From Juglans regia (taxonomy: Eukaryota > Streptophyta > Magnoliopsida > Fagales > Juglandaceae): 64,000 nucleotides of DNA. Positions 33,701 through 48,700 of the stretch are shown in pieces. The translations under genes and the position numbers were made by a program. Under the pieces are notes generated by a model, which worked only from the letters and a program-made list of their open reading frames with translations, was not told where the DNA came from and did not search any database. Location of the stretch: contig NC_049905.1 in NCBI RefSeq assembly GCF_001411555.2, positions 15,562,586 through 15,626,585 of the forward strand. The letters are read 5' to 3'. Positions within the stretch are counted from its first letter, which is position 1. The number at the start of each line of letters is the position of its first letter.

Positions 33701-36700
33701 CTTCTTTAGCTTTTTCAGTTTTTCCATTGTGTCGGTCTCAACACAGGTTAGGACTTGAGCCAGAAGTGGATGAGCAGGACTGTAGGGCTTAGAAAATCAA
33801 GGGCTATATAATGTGAGGATTTTTTAGTTCAACAGTTTTATGTCTCTCCTTGGAAGGGTACAATCGGGCAGTTTTTTAAAATTACTGCTACTGGTAGTTT
33901 CCTGACAGTATACTGGTTTGACGCTTTCAATTTGATTGATAATGCCTCTGTTTAGTGTTTGACTGGTTTGAGTCTCAACAGCCGTGCCTCTTTACGTGAT
34001 ATTTTACGTATAAACAAAAAAGGCTCTGCATTACACGTTTTTGTGTCGTGGTCACATGAGATAATTACTCTTATTCTTTTTTTATTGATCATTTGGGAAA
34101 ATGGAAAATAGTTTCACACGATTGAACTCAATTTTTTCAAGTGCTTTATACTTGTTGCACATGCGAAAATGATGTTAGGATTCACAAAAAGTAAGCTTGC
34201 ATATTGTATCAATTGAGTTAGGCCCTCAATTGCAATTGCTTTACATATTTGATTAGGTATGCAACAGCAAGTGCACGCTCTGATGGTCTTCTACTGCTCT
34301 GTGGAGGGAGGGATGCAAACAGTGTGGTTAGTGAAAAAAATTATTTCACTTACGTACATCATTTTTGTTTGATTCTTTCTTTGTATGGTTGTGGTCTACT
34401 TTTACAGTTGGTTCTTTTGGATTAAATCTTATGCTGCTTCAAAATCTAATTCTTCATATACTTGTGGTGCTATTTGATACCACCCACTAACATTAATTAA
34501 AGTTATGTTTTCAAAAAATTCAAGTGTTATGGTACTATTTGATATGCACTGGTTTTGTTTATGATATTAGGTATACGTTCATGAAAAATTTTCTTATTCT
34601 CTCTCTCTGTCTCTCTCATTTTTTTTGGGAAAATTACTGTACAGGTCTTGTAGTTTTGACTTTTTCAAAGATGGTACCTGCGGATTAAAAAGTTTCTAAG
34701 TAGTACCTATGGCTATGGTAGCGTTTCAAATTGGTCCCCCCTCCGTTAGTATTCTGTCAGTCTCTTGATGGAAAATGCTGACGTGGCTGTTGACAGCCAC
34801 ATTAGCACTAATCAGAAGATGACATGTCAGAGTGAACAGTACAGAATAAAAATAAAAATAATAAAAAATAAAAAACTTAGTTAAAACATTTTAAAAAATT
34901 TAAAAAATCAGTAAAGCGTTAAAAAAACTAAAAAAAAAAATAAAAATAAAAACAGTAAATAAATTATAAAAATATTAAATAAAAATAAAAATATTTATAT
35001 ATCTAAAAAGAAGAAAACATATGGGGTGGCGCATGGCCAGTCCCAAGTCTGACCACCATTGGGTGGCCGGATTCAAACACCCTGGTGGTTTGGCCACCAC
35101 GTGGTGGCCCCCCGGCTCCCCTCCCACAAACCACTAATTTTTATATTTTTTATTTTTCGTAAAAATTTGTTAAAAGTTAGTTTTTTATTTTAATTTTGAA
35201 TGGACAATGCTAGGGGGCCGCCCATCATGTACCGTTGGGCGTGCCCCCTAGTGCATTTGATTTTTGATTTTTTTTTTCTTTTAAACATATTTTTAACATC
35301 CTTTACCTTTAAGAAAAAAAAAAAATTAAAATACCTGAGAGGTAACTTTGAGGGGGCCTTGTGTCATTTTCCATTTTGAATATTTTTTTTTATCAGTAAA
35401 AGAAAGATATTATATATATGAATGAAATAGACATAGTCCTTGTACTCGGGAAGTATACATAAGAACTCCTAGCTACATTCTAAAGACGGTAAAATAAAGA
35501 ATTCCTGAACATTATCCCCATGTAATACAATAGTGGAAAACCAACACATTAGAGTATGGAGAAAAAAATTCTTGAACTCGGTCATTGAGCGTTCCCTATC
35601 TTCAAAGCAACGTGCATTCCTTTCCGTCCAAATACACCACATAATACACAAGGGAATCATCTTCCATACTGCTACCACTTGATGACTGCCTTACATGTTT
35701 GGCCACAACCCAACAAATCAACCACTCATAGGCATAACCCAAGCAACATCAACCCTTAGAAAGATTTCATCCCACAACATCCTTATTAACTCACAGTGTA
35801 ATAATAGATGGTCCACAGATTCTCCGTTCTTTTTGCACATATAACACCAATCCAACACTATACAACCTCTCTCTCTCAAATTTTCTGTGGTCAATATCTT
35901 CCCAAGAGCAGCACTCCATACAAAAAAAGCTACTTTCGAAGGCACACAGGACCTCCAGATACTCTTCCAAGGAAACTAAATACTACCAAGTTGTGTTGTT
36001 AAGATGCTGTAATAGTTTGAAATTTGAAAAGTAAGAAAAAATAGTTTGACATGTGGCTACTTCACTGGGTGACATGCATCATCCGTTAATTGAGGGATTT
36101 GATCCAAAAACTTAATAGCCAAGGTGTTAATCTTAAAAAAATAGTACATGGGGCAAATCTCAAATGTAAAAAGGTACAAGGGCTTATGATCAAATTTCCC
36201 TTTCAAATTTTTTTTTTCAATTTTTTGCTGTTCAGGCTAACGTGTCGTCCTTTGATTCATACTGATGTGGCAGTTAACTGTTACGTCAGGAGATTGACAG
36301 AGGTACCAGTTTGAAGTTTGACCATAACCATAGGTACTTCTTAGAAACTTTTATAACCACGGGTATGACTTTTGAAAAAGTCAAAAACCACAGGTACATG
36401 TACTGTAATTTTACTTTTTTTTTTTGGGGGGGATGGGAGGTTTCTGCTGGCTTCTCTTTTACTCCTTACGTGTTTGTTGATTCTCTTACAGTAAATGCAA
36501 CACTGTATATTCATAATCCAACTTGGGCTACCTTCTTCTCCTCCTATTACGGCCTTGGTCCAAAATGTGCATCAAATATTTTTGTATCTTGTCATAAATT
36601 ATTTTGTTCAGATGAATAATTTATTAAGTACAGTCATAAAAAGAAAAATTCCTAGGATTTGTTAAAATGAAAGCTGATAGGGTTTTCCAATTGGGGAACC

Positions 36701-39700
36701 TAAGTTTCCATTTCTGCAAGAAACGAGGAAGCAAAGCTAAATACCAATTGACAGTTTTTGATTCATCAGAAAAGACTGCTCTTTCATCTTGTAGTTTCTA
36801 ATTGCATTACAACAGAGACCTGTATCATGACTTGGCAAAAAAAAGTGTACATAATTAAAAAAGGATTTTCTTGAATCTCTTTTTCTCCTTCTAGATAGGT
36901 GCCGCTATGTATATATTGTGTATTAGGCTTGCACCTTTTGCACATTTTAATAAATATTTCTTACAAAAATGAAAGTAATTAGTAATAAATCCTTGGACTT
37001 CCTCTCCATCTTGAACAGCTGAAATGACTAAAATGCTTGTCAAGGCGCTTTACACAAAGAATATAATCCATTTCAATCGAAATACCTATGAAAAAAAATT
37101 TAAAACCTAATAAGAAATTATCCGTTTCAACTGAAATGGAGAGGATTTGTCCTTGGACTTTAGGGAACTATTTTACTGATGTGGAGCCAATTAGCATTTT
37201 TGGAAGGCATGCAAATAAGCCGGCATCAGATTATTCTTATTCTGTTATTGTGCAAATGTGTAGTGGCTTCAAAATTGGCAGCTTTAGTATTTTAAATAAC
37301 TCCCACACATTTGCATAGGAATAATCTAGTGTATTTGCAAGAATATTCTGCTCTCAGATCTGTGTTGACCATCCCCCCACCACACACACACACCCCAAAA
37401 AAAAGTTGTGTAGCTTGTTATGTAATTCTTGTTTCTTATTTCAGTGAAAAGTGATGATTTACCTGATCCGTGTGATGGGGATGCATTACACGGGTCCAGA
37501 GTTTAACCGGATAAAAGACATGTTGCTTTTGCACGATCTTCGGAATTTCTCGTTATCAAAAAGAAAAAAAAAATCTTGGTTTTTTATTTGTAAGGATTTT
37601 CTTCTGCTTCTCTATATGTGATGTTTTGGGTGTTAAGCCTGGTTTTTGTTTCTTCCTGCCTTTCTTGCAGCCACTGGCAAGTGCGTATGGACTTGCTAAA
37701 CATAGGGATGGTCGATGGGAGTGGGCAATTGCTCCTGGTGTTTCACCATCTTCCAGATATCAACATGCAGCAGTGGGTTTTGGTTTCTTTTATATTATTT
37801 TCTTTAAGTTGACTCTTTATTTTATTTTATTTTTTGTAAGAAGATTAATCACATGCTATGTTTCTAGGTCTTTGTTAATGCACGGCTTCATGTGTCTGGA
37901 GGGGCCCTTGGTGGGGGACGCATGGTAGAAGACTCTTCAAGTGTTGCAGGTATTTTATTTTTACAAACTTTGGAGTTTTGATCTGGGGTGTTATGAGCAA
38001 GTGGCTTGTAGTATATATGCAATGCATATGTTACTTGAAACACCAGGTGTTTCAAGTACTTGGGCGTAGCCTAGTTCAAGCTTGGTCGAAACTAGGTTGG
38101 AAATTGTTGATTGAGCTGTGCCCCGATCTAGCTAATAAGCTCAGTGCAAGAAATCTTGCGCTAAACTGTAGGCTTTTATGCCTTTATCAATGGTTTTGAA
38201 TTGACCTGGGATGTGATGGGCCATTCTCGATTTAAAATTTGTATTGTGAAGCTGAAAGTGAAAAGTAGGACCTTGTGTAGAGAAATTGGACGGGCGCTTC
38301 CTCATAAGCTCAGGTGGGTGACTAATTTAACTCAGCTGAGAACAGCTCACTCTAATGCATGCTGAGAGAAATTAAAGTATAATTAATATAGGATGTATAT
38401 GGGAATTTTAGTCAGTATGGTTATCCTTTTTGGCCTCGAATTTCACCAGCTATTTTCCCATTTGTGAAGATAAATCTTTATGCTTTTTCTAGGAAAGTAT
38501 GGTAAAGTTTAGGTATGATGCATTCTTACTAATTAAAAAAACAAAAAGTTTGGGTAGGATTGGATTCTCTACCTCTTTGGTTTGGTAAGATTTTCCCTAA
38601 CTCGGTCATCATATGGTACTTTCCAAGAAAAGAAAAGGGAATAGAAATACATTTTTCTTTTGATAAGTAAAGAGTACTAGTCATATGTGACGCGGGTAAC
38701 CCTTCTGTGTTGATCCTTTTGTTTTGTGGCCAACTGTTCTGATTTCATGCTGTTATATGTGCTTTTCCCCTACCTGCCTGATGTGTTTTCCTGTCCAACT
38801 CTATAATTATTGGTTGTCTCGTTGGTTTTATCACATGTTAGATTTTCTATCAGGTTTTATCTCGCTTTCAGTGCAAGATGTCATTATTCAACATGTGCTA
38901 TCTTGTCACTCTTAGGGTCTGAGGGTTTGTTTTATGCTCCAAAACAAACCAAAACGATAAGTTCTTTTTTTCTGACATATTTTTAATCTTTTGAGTTTGT
39001 TGTGGGGATGAGTTGTTCAAAAATATTTTCTTTGTTTTATTACTGGTTTTGAGTAATATTTATAGAACAAATGAATTATTAGTTATGATTAATGTTTTAT
39101 TGTTCATGCACTTATCACCCAAAAATTTGTTGCTGTTATGCTGAAAGAAGCTTTGTTTATTTATTTATTTATTCAGAAGACCCTTTTCTTGATGTAAGTT
39201 TAAAAGATGACCCACCAAAAAATATATTACATTTTTTTCACGTTCCTTCTTGTCTAGTGTTGGATACTGCTGCGGGCGTTTGGTGTGATACAAAATCCGT
39301 TGTTACTAGTCCTAGGACTGGCCGATATAGTGCTGATGCAGCCGGTGGAGATGCTGCAGTTGAATTGACAAGGCGTTGCAGGCATGCAGCAGCTGCAGTT
39401 GGTGACTTGATATTTATTTACGGTGGTTTACGTGGCGGTAAGAGATGAATATAATTATTTAACAAATCATCTTAGTGCATTTGTTTCTAGTCCTACTGTA
39501 GGTATGAATCCCTTCAATGAGAATAATTTTGTACATCATTGTGTTTTCAGAACTCCATCTTATGCTGATCATAATGTAAGAGCATAACCACTTAAAAAGT
39601 CTTGCTTTAAGAAGGAAATGCATTCTTCGGTTTCTTGAGGTCAATTTGGTTCCTTCAATATAGTGGTTTCTACATAGAGCTTAATATGGACGTGCAAGAT

Positions 39701-42700
39701 GAATTCTGACAATTAATGCAGATCAAGTTGATGCTTGTTGAAAGGTGGTGAAATGCGGAGTCTGCAAATTAAATGCGATCTAGTCTACTACATGGATTTC
39801 ACTTCATCTCTACTTAAAGATGAAGCTGAGGGTCTGTAACGGCCCGGGAAAAGTGCCAGTCACATCTGTGCTATAACCCCTAAAGACTAGTCAATTTGTA
39901 GTTTACCTAGAATCACTTATAAAGCCTAGTTTCCTTCAATAAGTAGTTAATTAATGTGAATGAGACTTAGCACTCATGACGACTTTTATAATGTACCTAC
40001 TCTATGCTTATTATTCATATTCTCATTTTGGGACTAGGGTGTACAAATAAACCCCCTTTTTAAATTACTGGCGTCCTTAATTGGTTCATGTCGTTTAGTG
40101 CTTTGTTTCATGACTGGTCTTATTGGGTGGCTCTGGTACCCAATGTAACTGCCCAGGGAAAGCGCTAGCCACGTGTTATGACTTCAAAAATACTAGTTAG
40201 TTTTTAAGTTTATTTGGAATCACTTATAAAGCCTAGTTAGACGTAGTAGTAGCCAATGGGGATTTATCACCCAGGACTACCTTTATACCTTACTTTGTAG
40301 ACTATTTATATTCCCAGTGTGGGACTATGGTGTTATGAGCTTTGAATGGGCTAGTGTCATGGCACAATAGGCATTGCATTGCTTAATAACTATAATTTGA
40401 CTTGTGGATACAACACAAATATGCAGTCTGAGATTTGGAGGGATGTTTGGAAACTGGGGAACTAATTGGATATTATAAGTTATGGGATTGAAAGATCTCT
40501 CTCTGGAGATGAGATTTGACGATAAAATACATGCATCAATCACAAGACATGTATCTACATAGCATTTTTTATTCTTGATTTTTTATAATATTTCCTAAGC
40601 CGATATTTCCTTACTCAAGTGCTTATGCTCTTCTGAATTTTTGTTTTTTTCTTCTCTTGGTCATAAAGTGTGGCAAATCTAGCTTGATGCAACCACTGGT
40701 TGAATTTATTAGAAATACAGGTCCCTCGAATATCATGTAAATAAGATATTAACGAATATAAATGTGAGTTAGGCATGTATCCTCTATAAAGTGAGAATGA
40801 GAATCTGATAAGGTCGGACTACCTTGACAGAGACTCGCCTTATTTCTGGGACTTTTTACACTTTTTTTCTCTCTCTTTTTTTTTCCTCTTCTCTTCTCTT
40901 TCTTTTTTTTTTTATATATATTTTATTTATAAAAAAACTATTCACTTATCTCCAACTTTTAGGCTTATCTGCTGTTACAGCAAACATATCATCTATGCAC
41001 TATTAACGAGCTGTATCAAAACAAGTTATCAATTTTTAGAGTTAGGTATTCCATGTAGAATCTATAGGGTTGTCAGGGTCATGTTTTTCATAGCCTTTCT
41101 ATTTTGAATATAGTTCCCACTGCTATCATGGGTGGATGAGCTATTAAATACTAATATCAACATTTTAGCATAGTGATTTGTAATCTTTATGCTATAGGGG
41201 TTTTGCTCGATGATCTACTTGTTGCTGAAGATCTGGCAGCTGCTGAAACAACAAATGCTGCTTCACATGCTGCGGCTGCTGCTGCTGCATCGAATGTTCA
41301 AGCCGGGCGGTCACCTGGACGCTATGGATTCATTGATGAGAGGACAAGGCAAACAATGCCTGAAGCAGCTCCTGATGGCGCAGTTGTGCTGGGAAATCCA
41401 GTTGCTCCCCCTATAAATGGTGACATGTATACTGATATAAGCACCGAAAATGCCATGCTCCAGGGATCACGGTTAGCTGGTTATGGATTTTGTGTAAAAG
41501 TCATTAATTTGTATCCTATCTTCCTCATTCATTCAAAGTATATTTGGACGTGGACTTTTATGCAGGAGAATGAGCAAAGGTGTTGAGTATTTGGTTGAAG
41601 CATCAGCAGCAGAAGCAGAAGCCATCAGTGCCACGTTAGCTGCTGCCAAGGCACGGCAAGTTAATGGAGAAGTTGAACTGCCTGACAGGGATCGTGGGGC
41701 AGAGGCTACCCCCAGTGGAAAACCGATATCTACCTTAATTAAGCCTGATTCTGATGTGTCAAATAATATTGTTCCAGCTGGCGTTCGGCTGCATCACAGA
41801 GCTGTCAGTATTGCTTTTGATAATCTTTTAAATATCATCTTGAGCCAATTTTAGCATGAAAATGTGTAAGCATTGGCGCCACTATCTGATGTTTTGCTAC
41901 TACATATATTGTCAGGTTGTTGTAGCTGCAGAGACTGGTGGAGCTTTAGGTGGCATGGTCAGACAACTTTCAATTGATCAATTTGAAAATGAAGGCAGGC
42001 GGGTCAGTTATGGAACCCCAGAGAGTGCAACTGCTGCTAGAAAACTATTAGATCGGCAAATGTCCATCAATAGTGTGCCCAAAAAGGTATAGTGGATCTT
42101 GCTATATTTTTCTGATTAATAGGGTAAATTTTGTTAAGAAGAAAGACAGTGTTACCCCAAAACACAGAAAAGTATACGAAAGATCTACCTAACTAGCAAA
42201 ATGAAAGTGCTAAAAGTCCTTGGAAAATAGAAATATAAAAAACTGCACTATTTTGGGCCACAATCCAATGAAAGAGGGTATTAAGAAAGAAAGACTTGAA
42301 CTTTGGTACCAATTTCTCGCAATAGTCGAAGCTATGGTCATTCCTTTCTCCTCAATATGGGGCATGGATGGCTACTAAATTCCAAAATGTGAAGAGATTT
42401 ACCACGAGGCATAAACTAATTTTCCCTAAAAGGCAAAAAATCATGCCTTGGAGAAGGCTATCAAAATCATGTTAAAGCTTGGGAGGGAGCTCCTAGAGGA
42501 AGACTAAGGTCCCGTTTGGATTGAGAGTTGATCTCAACTCATTGCATCTAATCATTACAACTTTTTCAAATTCCCATACAAAATATAATAAACAATTCAA
42601 CTTTTTCAAATCCCAAAACAATAATAATATTCTAACAATATTTTTCCTGTATACTTGGGCTTTGCCTACTCTTATGAATAAAAAACCTTGATTTCTGATA

Positions 42701-45700
42701 AGAAAAAAATATTCTAATAATATTTTATTTATCTTTCATCTCAACTCACTATCCAAATCTCACCTAAGATGGGTCATGGATGAAATAGAAATCCTGCTTC
42801 CAAAGCCATGCACCAAAATAGTGACATTCTCAACTCTATTGAATGGGGTAGTTCCAACTTGGCAAAGTTCCCTTTTCAACTCGAACGCAACTTCAAAGAC
42901 TTGGTATAAGCAGCTCAAGTAGCGGAGATGATCATGGCTGGCCTCACAAGATAGTAATGTGTCATATGTGAACAACAAGTGAGAGATTCTAAGCCTTATT
43001 TCATTGTAGGTGCCTACCAGAAATACCAGATAAGAGACCCCTGTGCACTATATCACCCTACTCTTGAGTATTCATAACATTTTACAAAGAGCAATCATCC
43101 TAACAATGATTGTTAGAAGGGGTCCCTTTATTGTAAATTTCAAGTATTGGTAAAGAAGCCCGCAGCGTACCATTCACCAAAACTGAAAAATGGAATGAAG
43201 AGATGCATTGGGCAAACCAAACAAACCATCTCTCAAAATCTGCACATTTCCAGCAAATTATCAAGAATCTCCAATTCAAGTGATCATATGCCTTTTCCAT
43301 GCCCAATTACAAGGCACTCCAGGTTCTCTCGATCTCAGTCCTTAGTATCAATTGCATTTAGTTTCTTTGGAATAAGGGCAATGAATGTAGCATTAAGGCT
43401 CTTCTCAAAGTTGTCTTACAAATGAAATTGATAGAACACCTTCATATTGTTTTCCTTAAGCAAATCCCAACAAGCTTGGGGGAAAATATCCATCCGGTCT
43501 CAGTGCCTTGTCTGCGTTGAATGCTTTCACTACCTCCTAGACATTGCTTTTCTCAAAGGTCTTTCTAACCTTTGTTTTTTGGATTGGCATCGGGTGTCCA
43601 AAAACCAAGTCCAAATCCCGGGGTGCACAGGCCCTCGGCATGGAGTTTACCGTGAGTACACCTTGGGTATTCAAGGGGAAGTTCTTCCAGTCCAATGGCC
43701 CTTAGAAATTGTTTGCACTCAAGAGGATTTGGATCTTAGATCCCCGGGAGGGGTGCATACTACCAAGGCCAATGCCTTTACCACTTGAGCCAACCCCTAG
43801 GGGTGCAAAAGAAATTCCATCCAACTTAGGCATTCAATTTAATTTTTCATAATATAAACTCTGATGGAATTTTACAATGTGATTCCTAATCGCCAATGCA
43901 TAAGGAAACAATCCATCCACAGGTAAGGAATCAATGGAATTACTTTTTTTTTTTTTTTAAATATAGATAATGGAATTATTCTTTCCATTTGAATTAGCCA
44001 CTTGATGAAAGTACTTAGTGCATCAATCCCTCTCTTGAAGCCACATTGCCCTCGATCTGTCTCCCATGTCTCTTCTCGATGAAAGTTGTCCTTGCTTTGT
44101 CTTCAACCTATAATGGCCTATTTTAATCATGTCATGGTCTTTTAACTCTTCATAGTAGTTTTTTCCCCAACATCCCAAACACCTCTCCATTCCAAACTTG
44201 TAAATCCCATTTCAAAGCTTTGAGTTTTTGCACCAAAATAAAGTAGCCTTTTCTGCACTCTTGATAAAGTAGCCTTTTTTCTGAGTCACACTAGGAAAGT
44301 GCACTTACCATTCAAAGGGGATTAGACAAGCAATCCAATCTAGACCAAGCATAAATGTAATCGATTATTTGACTATATGAAAGCTCATCCCACTTGCGGC
44401 AAGTAATAAGGTTTTATTCTAATATAAAATCTAAAACCAATTTTCACTAAGAAGCATGACATTAATATACCCCCAATTCATGGGATGGTTCACCAACTCA
44501 TCAAATTAGCTAGTTCATTCCGAACAAGCCTTCTAGCATTAACCCCTGGGGGTTGGTCAAGTGGTAAGAGCCATGGTCTTGGGTGTATGCTCCCTCAAGG
44601 TCTAAGGTCTGAATCCTTAGGTGCAAACAATTTTTAGGGGCCATTGGACTTGGGGAATTTCGTCTTTGAGTTACTTGAGGTGCACTTGCGTGCAACTCTT
44701 TGTCAAGTGGCCTATGCACCATCGGGATTAGTTGGGACTTTGTTCTTAGACCGGTGTTGCCAAAGAAGACCCAATCCACATCTAGGCGCATACTCCAAAC
44801 AGAGTTGTCAATGGTATAATTGGAGCCCCTTGGAATCATTATAGAGCAAGGATTCCATCCCAAGCAATATGAGATCCCATTCATCACCCATACTCACTCC
44901 GTAAGGGGCATCACAATCTTTCCCCCTTATGTTGTCAACGTCCTCATTGAGCCATTCCATTATAGGTGGCAAGGTTCAAGTCCCACACTTCTGGCTGAAA
45001 TTGGCTCTGATATCATTTGTAACGACCCAAGGAAGGCCCAAGCCACATTCGAGTCCATACTCCAAAATGATTAGTGAATGGTATAATTGGAGCCCCTTGA
45101 AGTCATAATAAAGAGTAAGAACTTCTTCCTCCCAAGTAACGTGGGATCACATTCACCGCCACTCAGTATGGGCTATCACAAGTTTAGGTTTAGTTGAGAT
45201 AATCTAAATCCTAAAATAAGATGTATTTCTTTGTGCTCCCTTTACTTTACTGGCTACTTTGCTGGCTACTATGACATGAATTTTAAGATTGATTCGGCTT
45301 ACTGATGATGTGTTGAACAAAGAAGTCTCATTCATGAGAAAGTAAATATTGTCTTGGAATAAACTTCCCAATTACTTATTCATTATTTTGCAACCGTGGT
45401 TCTTGGCTTCTGGGCCTGCATGATTAAGCATCTGAAGTTTTTCTGGACTGTAATTCAATTTATTTAAAATGCTTAAATAAGCATATTAACAATCACAGCT
45501 ATTTTTCTGATTATTTTGTTTTGCTCCTAATTGCTTTTGTTATCTGTTGAGTAAACATGCATCCATCAATTATATTCATCTCCCTAGAAAATTTTGAGAT
45601 GCTGGGAAAATGTTAAGTTTCCATTTTCTTACTAGGTCATTTTGTTCAATGTCCATGAATAAGGCCCCCTCCATGGTGTCTTAACCATACCTACTAAAGA

Positions 45701-48700
45701 AAATTTATGTTTTGTTTGTTTCTCTGTGTTGTCTTTTTGAAAGATTCTCCTTACCTTAACAGGTCACAGCACATCTTCTAAAGCCTCGTGGATGGAAGCC
45801 TCCAGTTCGCAGGCAATTTTTTTTAGATTGCAATGAAATAGCTGATCTTTGCGACAGTGCAGAGCGCATATTTTCCAGTGAGCCAAGTGTCTTACAGCTG
45901 AAGGCTCCCATCAAAATATTTGGTGATTTACATGGGCAATTTGGGGATCTCATGCGCCTTTTTGATGAGTATGGAGCACCTTCAACTGCTGGGGATATTG
46001 CGTAAGTAATCTGATTAGTTTGAATTATTTTGTATGAAGCTTAACAAATTGTAATGACCCAGGGAAAGTGTTGGCCACATTTGTGATGTACACCTAAAAA
46101 GAATTAGTCAATTTGAACCTTTCCTAGGATCCCTTATAAAGCCCAGTTTCATCTAGTAAATAGCTAATGTAGGACTTAGCACCTATGACTACCTTTATAA
46201 CTCACCTACTCTCTGGGTTACTCATATTCCCACTGTGGTCATGGGTGATCCAAGATGTTTGGCGCTTTCATGGTGTGTTTGGGTGTGTGAATACATTGTG
46301 AGTGTGAGAATGTAAGAGTTGGGGTGATTTGGTTATAGACCATGCTTGTAGAGAGGTAAGTGTCTAAACCTCTCTTCTTGTAATTCTTTACATTGATGGT
46401 GAATTTCTCCCTTGCTGGATTGCCTGTGGATGTAGACCTTAGTGCCGAATCACACGTAAATTCTTGTCTCTTGCTTATGATTGTGTTCTTTTTCCTACAC
46501 TTTATTTGCTTGTTTACACTTTGATTGGTGTGGTTGATGCATTACCAATACCTTGATGAAGCATCAGGGGAATAGTTCCTTTGTATATGAGTTGTGCAAA
46601 TTGATGAACAGGTGATGGAATTATTAATGATGTGACAAATCTAACCAGCTTCTTTATATCACCAGCATTAGGTGGCTCTAATATCATTTATAATGACCTG
46701 GGGAAACCACTTTTGCACAATAATCCCAAAAAGAATAGTTAGTTTGAAGCTCCTTAATATTACTCATAAAGCACGGTTTCAATTCGTAAATAGCCAATGT
46801 GGGATGTAGCACCCATGATTACCATTACAAGTTACCCACTCTATTTGGGTTACTCATATTCCCAATGTGGAATTGAGCTGTTACACAAATCTTGTGAGCC
46901 AACGAGCTGTAGCTCAAATGGGATTTCCTTTTCTTTAAGAATGGGGTAGAGTTAAGGTCGGGGATTCAAAATCCAATTGGGGCATATATAATGCACTAAA
47001 AAAATGTAATAGTCCATATGCTTCCAGATTTGAAAATATCGTTCCGTGTGCACAATCTATGGTTCAAAATCCAATTGGTTTTGTTTGTATTCCCAAAAAG
47101 AATAGTTAGTTTGAAGCTCCTTAATATTACTCATAAAGCACGGTTTCAATTCGTAAATAGCCAATGTGGGATGTAGCACCCATGATTACCATTACAAGTT
47201 ACCCACTCTATTTGGGTTACTCATATTCCCAATGTGGAATTGAGCTGTTACACAAATCTTGTGAGCCAACGAGCTGTAGCTCAAATGGGATTTCCTTTTC
47301 TTTAAGAATGGGGTAGAGTTAAGGTTGGGGATTCAAAATCCAATTGGGGCATATATAATGCACTAAAAAAATGTAATAGTCCATATGCTTCCAGATTTGA
47401 AAATATCGTTCCGTGTGCACAATCTATGGTTCAACCTGCTGCATTAAAGTTTGCTCTCTTAAAATGATGCTATCATATTGCAATGAAAGTGCGAATGTGT
47501 GAGATTACTTATTAGACAGTGCTGTTGATCTAATGGTTTTGTTTGTATTGTCAAATTGATGGTAACATGGAAATGTTGAAGTTGTGGAGCATTATAGTAA
47601 ATTTAAGGAGCTCTATATATATGTATAAGGCTATATATTAAACCTTGAGAGCTGATATTTGATTGAAATGTTTTTGATCTCTGTTTGGAAACACAACTGT
47701 TCTCTGATATTCTCAAACTACTTCACTACTATTTACTACTATTTCACTACTATTCAGTGTATTCATAGATCTTCTGAGATACTCTTAGCATTTAAACGGA
47801 GCTATATGTCTTCTTCCTTGGTCCACCTTTTGGCTATTCAGGTTGCATTATGATTATTATTGCACTAGATTCTGCATGAATGAAACATTCACAACCCTGT
47901 GTGCATGTTGATACTATCATGGCTCATACATGCGTCATTGTGTGTGCTCTTTTTACACCTATTGACTTCATTGATTTACTTTTTCTCTTGGCTCTATTTT
48001 CCATTTTCAAGCGAAGCTTAAATGTAGTATTCAAGACCTTGTTTACTCACTCCCTCCAACACCCCCAAAAAAAAAAATCTTCCCTGCTTGTTTGCTCTTT
48101 CAACAGTGAAATCAGTCTTGGCATCTAGAATGATCCAAGGAAGGCATCAGCCACATCTGAGTTATACTCTAAAAAGACTAGTTAATATTACAATTGGAGC
48201 CCCTTGGAATTATTATAGAGGGTGAGAACTTATCCGCAATGTAGGATCTCCTTTTACCGACTTCTTATAGTCAATCCAGGGTATTACAACCCCTGCTATA
48301 ATTTCCTGATGTCTTGGGGCCATTCTTTTCCAATACTTTTGATTACGATTGGTTTTGATACCATATGTAATGACCCAATGAAGGTCTCAAGGGCGGTCTA
48401 AGCTGTGTCTGATTAAAGCTCCATGGAATTATTATAAAGGGGAAGAAATTCTCCCTCCCAAGCAATGTGAGATCTCATTCACCACATTTCTATACTTGAT
48501 CCGGAGTATTACAATATAATCTCACCTTGAGGTTGAGGTTGAAAACTTGTCTTCTGTGAGCTGTTAATTGGTATACCAACTTATATATTGCTCCTACGTT
48601 AAGTAGGGGAACCTGTTAATCTTCAGTTGGGTTGACAAAAAAGAATGGCCCATAATTCTTGCTTTAGGAAGGTAAGATTATTCTTTACAGCTTTGGGTTA

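Noticed and set aside
39835..48513. Possible Cassandra-type TRIMs with an embedded 5S rRNA
   Set aside because: I looked for 5S internal promoter words in the LTR-like segments and found none.
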